A stretch of 64,000 nt of DNA from Pimelobacter simplex (GTDB lineage: Bacteria > Actinomycetota > Actinomycetes > Propionibacteriales > Nocardioidaceae), in NCBI GenBank assembly GCA_016803235.1, contig JADCLI010000001.1, positions 225,605 through 289,604 on the forward strand, given 5' to 3'. Under the pieces are notes generated by a model that worked only from the letters and a program-made list of their open reading frames with translations, made no database searches and had not been told where the DNA came from. The stretch's first letter is position 1, and each line of letters begins with the position of its first letter. The position numbers and the translations under genes are program-made. This document shows positions 1 to 7,725 of this stretch, piece after piece.

Positions 1-300
1 ATGCACCTGCGACCGGAGGAGCCGTGGACCGTCGATCGCCTCGCGGCGCTGGCCGCCCTGTCGCGAGCGGCCTTCGCGAGCCGGTTCGGCCGGCTGGCCG
101 GGGAGTCGCCGGGCAGGTACCTGCAGCGGCTGCGCCTCGCGCGGGCCGCCGATCGGCTCGCGACCACCAAGGAGTCGGCGGGCAGCATCGGGCGGGCGGT
201 CGGCTACGCCTCCGAAGCCGCGTTCTCGCGGGCCTTCGCGCGCGAGTACGGCGCCGCGCCGCGAGCCTGGCGGGCGAGGAGTGGGAGGGTGGAGCCATGA
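1..300 (+). CDS. AraC-family HTH regulator, C-terminal part (cut by window edge)
   Basis: The 99 visible residues form an AraC/XylS-type DNA-binding domain. The first helix-turn-helix lies around residues 13-33 (tvdrLAALAALSRAAFASRF) and the second around 60-85, with the family pattern IGRAVGYASEAAFSRAFARE followed by G..P..WR near the end. Family members of this kind normally carry an N-terminal ligand-binding domain of 150-200 residues, so the gene very probably begins upstream of base 1 and the ATG at base 1 is an internal methionine. The stop TGA (298-300) overlaps the ATG of the next gene (297), so the two are translationally coupled. The effector is unknown; the coupled partner is a small monooxygenase-fold protein. 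Confidence 0.85.
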   Translation: MHLRPEEPWTVDRLAALAALSRAAFASRFGRLAGESPGRYLQRLRLARAADRLATTKESAGSIGRAVGYASEAAFSRAFAREYGAAPRAWRARSGRVEP

Positions 301-596
301 TCCTCGAGCACGCCGTCCTGCCCGTCCTGCCCGGCCGGGAGGCCGACTTCGAGGTGGCCTTCGGCCAGGCCCGCCCGATCATCTCCTCGATGCCGGGCTT
401 CCGCAGCCTGGCGCTGCGTCGCTCGCTCGAGTCGCCGAACCTGTACCTGCTGCTGGTCGAGTGGGAGACGGTGGAGCACCACACCGAGGGTTTCCGGGGG
501 TCACCGCAGTACGACGAGTGGCGGGCCCTGCTGCACGAGTTCTACGACCCGTTCCCGGTCGTGGAGCACTACGTCGACGTGCTCACAGCATCGTGA
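297..596 (+). CDS. Antibiotic biosynthesis monooxygenase (ABM) domain protein
   Basis: This 99-residue protein has the dimeric alpha/beta-barrel ABM pattern: strand (ILEHAVLPVLPGREADFEVAF), helix (QARPIISSMPGFRSLALRR), strand (NLYLLLVEWETVEHH), then a terminal helix and strand ending in a PFPVVEHY-type motif. Proteins of this size act as cofactor-free oxygenases or haem/quinone-binding proteins; the substrate cannot be read from sequence. Its ATG overlaps the stop of the upstream AraC-type regulator by 4 bases, which suggests co-expression. Its 3' end overlaps the convergent TauE/SafE gene by 14 bases, leaving no room for a separate terminator. Confidence 0.85.
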   Translation: MILEHAVLPVLPGREADFEVAFGQARPIISSMPGFRSLALRRSLESPNLYLLLVEWETVEHHTEGFRGSPQYDEWRALLHEFYDPFPVVEHYVDVLTAS

Positions 597-1341
597 TCGC
601 GACCACCACACCCGCGAGCACGACCGCACCGCGGAACACCCGGGCCGGGAGTCGGCGCCCGATCCGGGCGCCGAGGTAGCCCCCGACCACCGAACCCGCG
701 GCGAGCAGCCCGACGGCTGCCCAGTCGAGGTCGGCGACGGCGACGAAGATCGCCCCGGCGACGAGGTTGCCGGACAGGAGCGCCAGGGTCTTGAGCGCGT
801 TGACGACACGCAGCTCGATGTCGGTCCCCAGCCCGAGCACGGCCACCATCATCACGCCGGCGCCGGCACCGAAGTAGCCGCCGTAGACCCCGGTCAGGCC
901 GGCGAAGAGCGTCGTGACCGGTGTGAGGTGGTGCCGGGGGCCGGCGTCCTCGGCGCGGTGGCGGGCCACCCGGCGTGCGAGCCACGGCTGGGCACCGACC
1001 AGGCCGCACGCCAGCATGATCAGCCAGGGCACGGCCGCCTCGAAGCTCGCGGCCGGGAGGGCGAGCAGGAGCACCGCGCCGGCGACCGCGCCGAGGGCAC
1101 AGCAGAGCAGCACGACCTTGGTGGCGCCGGGGTGCTCCCGCAGCTCGGACCGGTACCCGAACGAGCCGCTCAGCCCGGCCGGGACCAGCCCCACGGTGTT
1201 GGACGCGTTCGCCACGACCGGCGGGAGGCCGACGGCGAGAAGGACGGGGAAGCTGAGCAGCGAGGCGACACCGACGGTGGAGCTCAGGATGCCGCCGCCG
1301 AGCCCCGCGCCCAGGACGGCCAGCTGCTCGAGGCCGCTCAC
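583..1341 (-). CDS. TauE/SafE-family membrane transporter
   Basis: A 252-residue integral membrane protein with about eight hydrophobic segments and two homologous halves, each beginning with the family's glycine-rich G-G-G-x-L/F motif (GAGLGGGILSSTVGVASLLSFPVLL near the N-terminus; FAGLTGVYGGYFGAGAGVMMV in the middle). The TauE/SafE family exports or imports sulfur-containing anions such as sulfite and sulfoacetate, but many members are uncharacterised. The ATG at 1341 is divergent from the HD-domain gene at 1401. There is no neighbouring sulfur metabolism gene to fix the substrate. Confidence 0.88.
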   Translation of the reverse strand: MSGLEQLAVLGAGLGGGILSSTVGVASLLSFPVLLAVGLPPVVANASNTVGLVPAGLSGSFGYRSELREHPGATKVVLLCCALGAVAGAVLLLALPAASFEAAVPWLIMLACGLVGAQPWLARRVARHRAEDAGPRHHLTPVTTLFAGLTGVYGGYFGAGAGVMMVAVLGLGTDIELRVVNALKTLALLSGNLVAGAIFVAVADLDWAAVGLLAAGSVVGGYLGARIGRRLPARVFRGAVVLAGVVVAITML

Positions 1342-1400
1342 GGACGCATCCTAGGCGGCGGGTGCGGCCCGGGCCGCAGGGTGGGTGGCAGGGTGGGCGC

Positions 1401-2036
1401 ATGGACGACGACGCCCTGCTGATCGACCGCCAACCACTTCCGGCCGGCGTACCCTCGCGCCTGGGGGAGCAGATCCGGTTCCTCGCCGAGGCGGACAAGC
1501 TGAAGACGATCCTGCGGGCGTCGCTGCTCGCCGCCGACGACCGGCGCGAGAACGATGCCGAGCACTCGTGGCACCTCGCGTTGATGGTGATCCTGCTGGC
1601 GGAGTACGCCGACGAGCCGATCGACGTCGGCCACGCGATGAAGCTCGTGGTGGTGCACGATCTCGTGGAGATCTACGCGGGGGACAGCCCCGTGTTCGTG
1701 CCGGGTGCGGCCGACGACCAGCAGGAGCGCGAGCTGGCCGCGGCCGAGCGGCTGTTCGGCCTGCTGCCCGAGGACCAGGCGGCAGCGATGCGAGCGCTCT
1801 GGGACGAGTTCGAGTCCGCCGTGACGGCCGAGGCCCGGTTCTGCAAGGCGATGGACCGCCTCCAGCCGATGCTGCTCAACTGGCTCAACGGCGGCGGGAC
1901 CTGGGAGATGCCCGGCGCCACCGAGGCGCTGGTCCGGGCTCGTGAGGCCGGTGTGGTCGCCGGCTCGACCACGCTCGGCGGCTTCACGGGGCTGCTCGTC
2001 GACGAGGGCGTACGCCGCGGCTGGATCCGCCCGTGA
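1401..2036 (+). CDS. HD-domain phosphohydrolase (YfbR/HDDC2-like)
   Basis: This 211-residue protein has the HD-domain metal ligands in order: H in the NDAEHSWHLAL segment, the HD pair in VVVHDLVEIYAGD, and a distal D in KAMDRLQPMLLNW. The spacing matches the YfbR/HDDC2 group, which removes the 5'-phosphate of deoxynucleotides. The ATG at 1401 is chosen because the upstream in-frame stretch (from 1362) is glycine-rich and unlike the family N-terminus. It is followed 43 bases later by a DinB gene on the same strand. The exact nucleotide substrate is an inference from family. Confidence 0.85.
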   Translation: MDDDALLIDRQPLPAGVPSRLGEQIRFLAEADKLKTILRASLLAADDRRENDAEHSWHLALMVILLAEYADEPIDVGHAMKLVVVHDLVEIYAGDSPVFVPGAADDQQERELAAAERLFGLLPEDQAAAMRALWDEFESAVTAEARFCKAMDRLQPMLLNWLNGGGTWEMPGATEALVRAREAGVVAGSTTLGGFTGLLVDEGVRRGWIRP

Positions 2037-2079
2037 GCGCCCCGGAGCGCTGGACCCGTGCCGCTGTCCACCCCGACAC

Positions 2080-2589
2080 ATGTGGCTCGATCCCGCCGAG
2101 GATCCGCGCGAGGCCGCGCCCGACGGTGAGGGGGAGCGGGCCACGCTCGAGGACTACCTGCGCAGCTACCGGCTCACCCTGCGGCTCAAGTGCGACGGCC
2201 TCGACGCCGCGCAGCTCGCTCGCCGCTCGGTCCCGCCGTCGACGATGTCGCTGCTCGGCCTGGTCCGCCACCTCGCCGAGGTCGAGCGCGACTGGCGCAA
2301 CTGGATCACCACCGACTCCGTCGCCGAGGGGCTGTACGGCGAGCTGGACGGCGACTTCCTCGGTGCCGTCGGCGACGACACGGTCGTCGAGTCGGCCTGG
2401 GCGGACCTGGCCCGCGAGCAGGCGGCGACCGACGCGGTGCTGGCGCCCGTGGAGGACCTGTCGACGGTCCTGGGGCGCTCGCAGGTCGTCGTACGCGACC
2501 TGATGGTGCACCGGGTCGAGGAGTACGCCCGGCACTGTGGCCACGCGGACCTGCTGCGCGAGTGCATCGACGGGCGCGTGGGTCAGTAG
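2080..2589 (+). CDS. DinB-family (DUF664) protein, probable mycothiol-dependent transferase
   Basis: A 169-residue four-helix-bundle protein of the DUF664 branch of DinB. The motif TMSLLGLVRHLAEVERDWRNW carries the first metal-binding histidine, and VRDLMVHRVEEYARHCGHADLLRE carries the other histidines typical of this branch. Actinobacterial DUF664 proteins are often annotated as mycothiol S-transferases that conjugate the low-molecular-weight thiol to electrophiles. The ATG at 2080 is preferred because the DinB fold begins about 20 residues later. A second, unrelated DinB-type gene is at 23651-24451. Confidence 0.85.
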   Translation: MWLDPAEDPREAAPDGEGERATLEDYLRSYRLTLRLKCDGLDAAQLARRSVPPSTMSLLGLVRHLAEVERDWRNWITTDSVAEGLYGELDGDFLGAVGDDTVVESAWADLAREQAATDAVLAPVEDLSTVLGRSQVVVRDLMVHRVEEYARHCGHADLLRECIDGRVGQ

Positions 2590-2611
2590 CGCGGGGTTGT
2601 CACACGTTATG

Positions 2612-2995
2612 TCAGCCCTTCGGCTGGAACAGCTCCACGAGGTTCCCGGAGGGGTCCGCCAGGAGGATCTGGCTGCCGCCCGAGCCGCTCACGAGGCCAC
2701 TGGCGAAATCGACGCCCGCGGAGCCGAGCCGGTCGACCTCGGCCTCGAGGTCGTCGACGACGAGGTGGATCCGGTTGCGTCCCGGCGACGACGCCAGGTC
2801 GGCGGGTGTCACTCGAGCACCGGAGCTCGCGGCGCCCGACAGCAGCAGCCTCAGCGGTCCGCGGGTCACGTCGGCGAAGGCCGGCGCGGCGCTCATGTTG
2901 AGCGTGAAGCCCAGGTGCGTGGTGTAGAACGCGATCGCGGCGTCCACGTCGTCGACGAGGTAGCGGACGCCGACAGGGGAGTCAGGGGTCGTCAT
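2612..2995 (-). CDS. VOC (glyoxalase/bleomycin-resistance) superfamily protein
   Basis: This 127-residue protein has two beta-alpha-beta-beta-beta units: VRYLVDDVDAAIAFYTTHLGFTLN at the N-terminus and NRIHLVVDDLEAEVDRLGSAGVDF in the middle, ending with the common LLADPSGNLVELFQP motif that carries a metal-binding glutamate. The start at 2995 is favoured by a consensus Shine-Dalgarno (AAGGAG on the minus strand at about 3003-3008); an upstream in-frame ATG at 3058 would lie inside the promoter palindrome. Function is unassigned: such proteins range from dioxygenases to drug-binding proteins. Confidence 0.87.
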   Translation of the reverse strand: MTTPDSPVGVRYLVDDVDAAIAFYTTHLGFTLNMSAAPAFADVTRGPLRLLLSGAASSGARVTPADLASSPGRNRIHLVVDDLEAEVDRLGSAGVDFASGLVSGSGGSQILLADPSGNLVELFQPKG

Positions 2996-3044
2996 GGGAG
3001 AGCTCCTTCCCGACGGCTCCACGGTAACCCCGATCGGCATTATC

Positions 3045-3057
3045 TGACATAATGTCA
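3045..3057. promoter_or_regulatory. Perfect palindrome upstream of the VOC gene (candidate operator)
   Basis: TGACAT-A-ATGTCA is an exact 6-1-6 inverted repeat about 50 bases upstream of the VOC start. It is AT-rich against a GC-rich background and lies next to a possible minus-strand -10 (GATAAT). It is a good candidate for a dimeric repressor site. No cognate regulator is identifiable nearby. Confidence 0.45.
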
Positions 3058-3257
3058 CTTATCGGCGAACAATTGCCGGGAGAGCGCGCACCCGTTGGCA
3101 CGTCCACCTGTATCGGTTCGACACGTGTTGTTTTGCAGCTCGGTTGTCCAATTTCCACGGTCGATGGCCTGCGCAGACGAAACCATTGGGGAGTCGACCT
3201 GCTCCGCTGTTGTACTGACGCCATCGAGAGTCAGGCGTGTGACGGGAGGTAAGCGTT
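3058..3257. other. Lower-GC intergenic stretch without a supported gene
   Basis: About 200 bases between the VOC promoter and the methyltransferase. Short open frames exist on both strands but none has a recognisable domain, a good ribosome site or the strong GC3 bias of neighbouring genes. The base composition is visibly less GC-rich than the flanks. The methyltransferase Shine-Dalgarno (GGGAGGT, about 3243-3249) is at its right end. Confidence 0.5.
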
Positions 3258-4013
3258 GTGACCAGCTATAGCGACCTTGGCGAGGTGTACGAGTACCTGA
3301 TCTCGGAAGCAAAGCTGGCGCCGGCCGAGTTCGCCGCGTCGTTTGACGACGTCCTCAGCCTCCTTCCACCGCACGCCCAAGTCCTCGATAGTTCCTGCGG
3401 CACCGGACAGTTGGCGGTGGGCCTCGCCGGTCGCGGGATGCGGGTCGTCGCGACGGACGCCAGCGAAACGATGGTGCGCCGGACCAAAGAGCTGTCCGAG
3501 GAGTTCAGGGCCCCGCTACAGGCGTTACGAGCGAACTGGCAAGAGTTGCCCGACCACTTCGATGACGACACTTTCGACGTGGTGTTCTGCGTTGGCAATT
3601 CCCTCCACCATGCCGCCGGGGCGAGAGGCAGGGCTGCCGCTCTGCAGTCGATGTCAAGGCTTCTGCGCCGCGGCGGACGCCTGGTGGTCACTTCGCGCAC
3701 TTGGGAACTCGTGCGGGCTCGCGGTTCCCGGCTGGAAATCAGTGACCGACTCGTCCGCCGGAACGGTCGCGATGCCCTCGTGATCTACCGCTGGCACATC
3801 GCGCCGAACTGGCAAGACGAGCACCACATCGAGATTGCGATCGCCCAAATGGATGCAGATGGGTCGGTTCTGACCCGCTCAGAGCTTCTGTCGAGTTGGC
3901 CCTACCGACATGACGAACTCGAAGCCGAGTTGCGGCAGGTCGGACTCCAGACAGAAGTGAGCACGTTCAACCTCGAGGCCGAGAACTACATGGTGGTTGC
4001 GCGCAAGGCATAG
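3258..4013 (+). CDS. Class I SAM-dependent methyltransferase
   Basis: This 251-residue protein has a standard Rossmann methyltransferase core: motif I VLDSSCGTGQLAVGLAGRG (residues about 40-58), an acidic residue after strand 2 (VVATDASETMV), and FDVVFCVGNSLHH (motif IV) followed by LLRRGGRLVVTSR (motif VI). The overall pattern resembles glycine/sarcosine or small-molecule N-methyltransferases, but the substrate is not determinable. The GTG start at 3258 has a good ribosome site 8 bases upstream. Codon third positions are clearly less GC-rich than in flanking genes (many tat, gaa, ttt and agt codons), which suggests acquisition by transfer. Confidence 0.85.
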   Translation: MTSYSDLGEVYEYLISEAKLAPAEFAASFDDVLSLLPPHAQVLDSSCGTGQLAVGLAGRGMRVVATDASETMVRRTKELSEEFRAPLQALRANWQELPDHFDDDTFDVVFCVGNSLHHAAGARGRAAALQSMSRLLRRGGRLVVTSRTWELVRARGSRLEISDRLVRRNGRDALVIYRWHIAPNWQDEHHIEIAIAQMDADGSVLTRSELLSSWPYRHDELEAELRQVGLQTEVSTFNLEAENYMVVARKA

Positions 4014-4239
4014 ACGCCGCGCTCCCGCCCCTTGGGAGCGTGCGCTTCGCGATTGGCATCGGCGTCCCGAGGAAGCGCGGTTCCGCCAATACATGCGTCC
4101 AAGGCTCATGGCGCTCAACCTGGCTCAGGACCGCGAACGCGACGTCAACCGCGTGCTCGAAGGGCTGCTCGACGTTGCGATGCTCGCGCTCAGCGACCGG
4201 ACCGACGTCGCAGTGGGATTCGTGAGCCACGACATCTGA
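3997..4239 (+). CDS. Possible small gene or gene remnant
   Basis: An 80-codon frame overlapping the end of the methyltransferase. The first 25 or so residues are Arg-rich and look like out-of-frame translation. The last 55 residues (from about 4066, ending DVAVGFVSHDI) have ordinary protein-like composition with amphipathic helices. No domain is recognised and there is no clear ribosome site. It may be the degraded 3' end of a transferred gene, consistent with the lower GC of this patch. Confidence 0.2.
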   Translation: MRARHRRRAPAPWERALRDWHRRPEEARFRQYMRPRLMALNLAQDRERDVNRVLEGLLDVAMLALSDRTDVAVGFVSHDI

Positions 4240-4399
4240 CCATGCACTCGCTCTCACCAATGTTTGGACACCGGTGCTGACACGGGGAGCGCGCCACGCC
4301 CTATCGGCTCCCGGTAAGGCTGCTGGACAACTGGTTGGTCATTAGACAGCGACCCTGGAAAGCAACAACACGTCTCTCGACGGCTTCGGCGGGCGGCGT

Positions 4400-4405
4400 T
4401 AGCGT
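4400..4405 (+). promoter_or_regulatory. Candidate -10 element for a leaderless PhoX-like mRNA
   Basis: TAGCGT lies 5 bases before the ATG at 4411 and no Shine-Dalgarno is present. This geometry places the transcription start at or next to the initiation codon, as in leaderless actinobacterial mRNAs. The 160 bases further upstream (4240-4399) contain no gene that I can support. Confidence 0.4.
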
Positions 4406-4410
4406 GGTCC

Positions 4411-5844
4411 ATGGCCATCGATCGACGCACACTCTTCAAGTCCGTCGGCGCCGGTGCCGTCCTCGGGGGGCCGTTCGCCGGGTTCCTCAGCTCCACCGCC
4501 GCCGCAGCGCCTTCCTTCCGCTCGTTGGGGCCGGTCCCCGACGCACGGGACGGCGTGGTCCGTCTCCACCTGCCCGCAGGCTTCTCGTACCGGTCGTTCC
4601 ACGACACCACCACGCCCGTCGTCCACCCCGACGGCACGACGCTGCCGGGGCGTCATGACGGGATGGGCGCGTTCCCGGGACCGTCCGGACGATCCGTCCT
4701 CGTGCGCAACCACGAGATCAACGGGCCCGTGCCCGCGTTCGCCAGCACCGCTCCCGTCTACGACCCGATGACCGGAGGCGGCACCACCACGGTCGACGTC
4801 GACGGCACCGGCAACGTGGCGAGCTGGCGGCCGAGTCTCGCCGGGACCCAGATGAACTGCTCGGGCGGCCAGATGCCGTGGGGGTCGTGGATCACGTGCG
4901 AGGAGACCGTGAACGGCCCCGACGTCGGCCCGGACTTCACCGGGGCCCCCAACGTCGCGCTGACGAAGCCGCACGGGTTCATCTTCGAGGTGCCCGCTGC
5001 CGGTGAGGCCAGCGGCGAGCCGATCCGGTCGGCGGGCCGGTTCGCACACGAGTCGGTCGCCTACGACCCCGTCGGCAACGCGCTCTACCTGACCGAGGAC
5101 GACTTCTCGTTCCCGTCCGGGTTCTACCGCTACCTGCCGCCGACCGACGCGATGGCGGAGGGCCGCCTCGACGACGGTGGACGGTTGCAGATGCTGCGCG
5201 TCGTCGGGATGCCGAACGCCGACCTCGCGGCCGCGCAACGGCGCCGCGCGACGTACGACGTCGACTGGGTGGACATCGAGGATCCTGCCCCTGTCTTCCC
5301 CTACACGCCCGGTGCGACGGCGCCCACGTCGAACAACACGGCGATCCAGTACGTCTCCGCGCAGGGACTGGCGCAGGGCGCCGCCAGGTTCTCGCGGCTG
5401 GAGGGATCGGCCTACGACAACGGCGTCGTGTACTTCTGCTCCACCCAGGGTGGCGGCGCGCCGGAGGGCGGTCCGAACCCGCTGGTCGACGGCTGGGGCA
5501 CCGGCTTCGGGCAGATCTGGGCCTACCGGACCGAGGAGCAGGTCCTGCAGCTGATCTACCAGTCCCCCGGCCGCGACACGCTCGACTTCCCCGACAACGT
5601 GACGACGAGCGCCCGCGGCACCCTCGTCGTGTGCGAGGACCACGACCAGGACAACTACCTGCGTGGCCTCAGCCGCGGTGGGCAGATCTTCGACCTCGCG
5701 CTGAACCGGATGGCGGGACGCTTCGGCGACGAGTTCGCCGGCACGACCTTCTCACCGGACCACAGGACGCTGTTCGTCAACATCCAGGCCAGCCGCGGGC
5801 TGACCTTCGCGATCTGGGGACCGTGGACGAGGATCGGGGTCTGA
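4411..5844 (+). CDS. Tat-exported PhoX-like phosphatase (DUF839 family)
   Basis: A 477-residue secreted protein. The N-terminus has a twin-arginine signal (DRRTLFKS, then a hydrophobic AGAVLGGPFAGFLSS stretch and an AAAAP cleavage region). The mature part has the PhoX/DUF839 layout: VLVRNHEINGPVP, GGTTTVDVDG, TWGSWITCEET-like segment (GSWITCEETVNGP), GRFAHESVAYDPVGNALYLTEDD and a late VVCEDHDQDNYLRG segment, with acidic residues that bind calcium/iron in characterised PhoX enzymes. Folded cofactor-bearing proteins of this kind are typical Tat substrates, and tatA/tatC are encoded at 49151-50274. Phosphatase activity is inferred from family. Confidence 0.88.
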   Translation: MAIDRRTLFKSVGAGAVLGGPFAGFLSSTAAAAPSFRSLGPVPDARDGVVRLHLPAGFSYRSFHDTTTPVVHPDGTTLPGRHDGMGAFPGPSGRSVLVRNHEINGPVPAFASTAPVYDPMTGGGTTTVDVDGTGNVASWRPSLAGTQMNCSGGQMPWGSWITCEETVNGPDVGPDFTGAPNVALTKPHGFIFEVPAAGEASGEPIRSAGRFAHESVAYDPVGNALYLTEDDFSFPSGFYRYLPPTDAMAEGRLDDGGRLQMLRVVGMPNADLAAAQRRRATYDVDWVDIEDPAPVFPYTPGATAPTSNNTAIQYVSAQGLAQGAARFSRLEGSAYDNGVVYFCSTQGGGAPEGGPNPLVDGWGTGFGQIWAYRTEEQVLQLIYQSPGRDTLDFPDNVTTSARGTLVVCEDHDQDNYLRGLSRGGQIFDLALNRMAGRFGDEFAGTTFSPDHRTLFVNIQASRGLTFAIWGPWTRIGV

Positions 5845-5849
5845 CACGG

Positions 5850-5855
5850 TAGAAC
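5850..5855 (+). promoter_or_regulatory. Candidate -10 element, leaderless GTG gene
   Basis: TAGAAC ends 7 bases before the GTG at 5863, and no ribosome binding site precedes the start. The spacing fits a leaderless transcript beginning at the initiation codon. Confidence 0.4.
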
Positions 5856-5862
5856 TGCATCC

Positions 5863-6639
5863 GTGCCCTGGACCTGGCCCCGGCTGCGCTCGACGATCGT
5901 GGCCCTGGAGCTGCCCGAGGGCCAGTACGTCGTCGGCCTGGCCGGGGCCATGCTCGCCAACGACTCCGTCGAGCGCACGGCCGAGGTCGTGCTGCTCGCG
6001 ACCGACCGTTTGCGCGAGGAGCTGGCGAACGGCGGATGGCCGTACAGCCCGCACCGCGGCGGACTGACGAGTCCCGGCGAGCCCGGCCTGGTCGTCGTCG
6101 GCGGCGACGTCAGCGACACCTACACGGCACCGATCGCCGGGCTGATCGCAGGTGCCTGGCACCACGACGGCGTCCCGGTCGTGTCCGTGATGCAGGTCGA
6201 CCGGCCCGCCCTGCAGGAGTTCCTCGCACAGGCCGCCGTCGCGACCGCGCCGGACCCGGGTGCCCTGACCTGGACGTGGCCGCGCCTGCGGGACGCCGTG
6301 ACGGCACTGGCGCTCCCCCGCGACGCGTACGTCGTCGGGGTCGCCGGCGCGCTGCTCGCCAACGACTCGCTGTCCGGGGTCGACGAGATCGAGCTGCTCG
6401 TCACCGAGGAGCTCCGCGACGACCTCGTGCGGGACGGCTGGCCCGTCGACACTGAAGGCGTGCTGTGGTGCCCGACCGAGGACGACCTCCGTGCGCGTGC
6501 CGACGGCGTCGGCGACAGCTACCGGCTCGGCGTGACCGACCTCGTGGCCGACGCCTGGAGCCGCGACGACGTGCCGCTCGTCTCGATGGTGCAGGTGCTT
6601 CCTGATGCCCTCGACGCCGTGCTCAGGCCGGGTCGCTGA
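5863..6639 (+). CDS. Uncharacterised protein made of two tandem homologous repeats
   Basis: This 258-residue cytoplasmic protein consists of two repeats of about 118 residues (roughly 3-121 and 137-254). Each begins W-T-W-P-R-L-R, continues with AL.LP...YVVG.AGA.LANDS, an E..LL.T..LR.(E/D)(E/D)L segment and a GWP motif, and ends with (D)DVPLVSM-Q-V-type residues. No enzyme motif or membrane segment is seen and I do not recognise a named domain. The duplicated architecture suggests an intramolecular dimer. The GTG start is supported by the leaderless promoter spacing and by repeat 1 beginning at residue 3. The 3' end overlaps the convergent acetyltransferase pseudogene. Confidence 0.75.
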   Translation: MPWTWPRLRSTIVALELPEGQYVVGLAGAMLANDSVERTAEVVLLATDRLREELANGGWPYSPHRGGLTSPGEPGLVVVGGDVSDTYTAPIAGLIAGAWHHDGVPVVSVMQVDRPALQEFLAQAAVATAPDPGALTWTWPRLRDAVTALALPRDAYVVGVAGALLANDSLSGVDEIELLVTEELRDDLVRDGWPVDTEGVLWCPTEDDLRARADGVGDSYRLGVTDLVADAWSRDDVPLVSMVQVLPDALDAVLRPGR

Positions 6640-7177
6640 GCTGCTTGCGGACCACGACGCTGGTGGCGGTCACGACACACATCGGCGGGTACGTCGGACG
6701 CCACCACCGCGCCCGCACCGACCACCGAGCCGCGCCCGATCGTCACACCCGGTGCCACCGTGACGCCGGCGCCGATCCACACGTCGTCCTCGATCACGAT
6801 CGGTGCGTGGGTGATGAAGTCGAACGCTCGCCCGGTGCCACCGGGTGCCCGGCGGTGCTGAGCGTGACCCGTGGCCCGATCAGGACCCGGTCGCCGATCG
6901 TGATGCCGCCGAGGTCGAGGAAGAAGCAGCCCTGGTTGATGAAGACCCGCTCGCCGAAGGAGGCGCCGAGCCCGTAGTCGCAGTGGAACGGTGGCAGGAT
7001 CGACAGTGACTCCGGCAGCTCGGCGTCGAAGATCTGGCAGAGCAGCGCGCGACGTCCGTCGAGGTCGTCGAACGGCAGCGAGTTGAGGCGTGCGGTCAGC
7101 TCCATCACGGCCGTCACCCGTGCTGCGAACGCCCGGGACTCCGGCGTCCGTGTCGGGATGCGTTGCTCGTGGCGCAC
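6623..7177 (-). pseudogene. Maltose/galactoside O-acetyltransferase-like gene with two compensating frameshifts
   Basis: The minus-strand reading from GTG at 7177 gives an N-terminal helical segment followed by the left-handed beta-helix hexapeptides of the maltose acetyltransferase family ([35 protein letters not shown]). At about 6823-6826 the match jumps to another frame (a one-base deletion relative to the expected GER[27 protein letters not shown]). At about 6680-6690 it jumps back (one extra base before [17 protein letters not shown]), ending at the stop at 6623-6625. As written, translation stops at 6794. This is either a decayed gene or two sequencing errors. It follows the GNAT gene by 17 bases on the same strand. 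Confidence 0.7.
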
Positions 7178-7194
7178 GGTGTCGACCTTCCGCG

Positions 7195-7674
7195 TCAGGG
7201 CAGCAGCACGGGAACGGCGGTGCTCGCGGAGAACCCGAGACGCTGCCACAGCGCGGTCGGCACGAGGGCGAGCCCGTCGGGATCGAGCACCGCCGCCCTC
7301 CCCCGCGCCGCGATCCGCTTCACGCACTCCGTGAGGAGGTAGCGCGCGATGTTGCGCTCGTGCTTCATGGGCCGCACGAACAGGCGGCCGATCACCAACA
7401 GGTCCGCGGGATCCGTCCCCGCGTCCGCCGCCACCTCGGGCACCCACGGCGCTGCGGGGTCGGCGGAGCAGACCTGCACGTGACCGACGACGTTGCGCGT
7501 CGGCGCGACGCTCACCGGCGCCTGGTCGAACACCCAGGTCACGTCGGCGGCTCCGTCGGCCTCCGTCAGCCAGGACAGCGGAGACCGTCCGGCCAGCACG
7601 TCTGCCGCGCCGTCGACCTCGAGCAGTGCGGCCGCGAGTCGGTCGAGGTCTGGGTCCATGCGATCGCGGATCAT
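7195..7674 (-). CDS. GNAT-family N-acetyltransferase
   Basis: A 159-residue protein with the GNAT signature in its middle: VGHVQVCS (strand), then [35 protein letters not shown], in which the R/Q-x-x-G/N-x-G/A acetyl-CoA pyrophosphate loop appears as the diverged KHERNIA, followed by [16 protein letters not shown] near the C-terminus. The substrate is unknown. The ATG at 7674 is used; an internal ATG at 7659 is possible. It lies immediately upstream of the disrupted acetyltransferase and is probably co-transcribed with it. Confidence 0.82.
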   Translation of the reverse strand: MIRDRMDPDLDRLAAALLEVDGAADVLAGRSPLSWLTEADGAADVTWVFDQAPVSVAPTRNVVGHVQVCSADPAAPWVPEVAADAGTDPADLLVIGRLFVRPMKHERNIARYLLTECVKRIAARGRAAVLDPDGLALVPTALWQRLGFSASTAVPVLLP

Positions 7675-7725
7675 CGTGGACGACCCTAGTCGTAACACCC
7701 GCGGCCGGCCGGACACTACAAGGAC

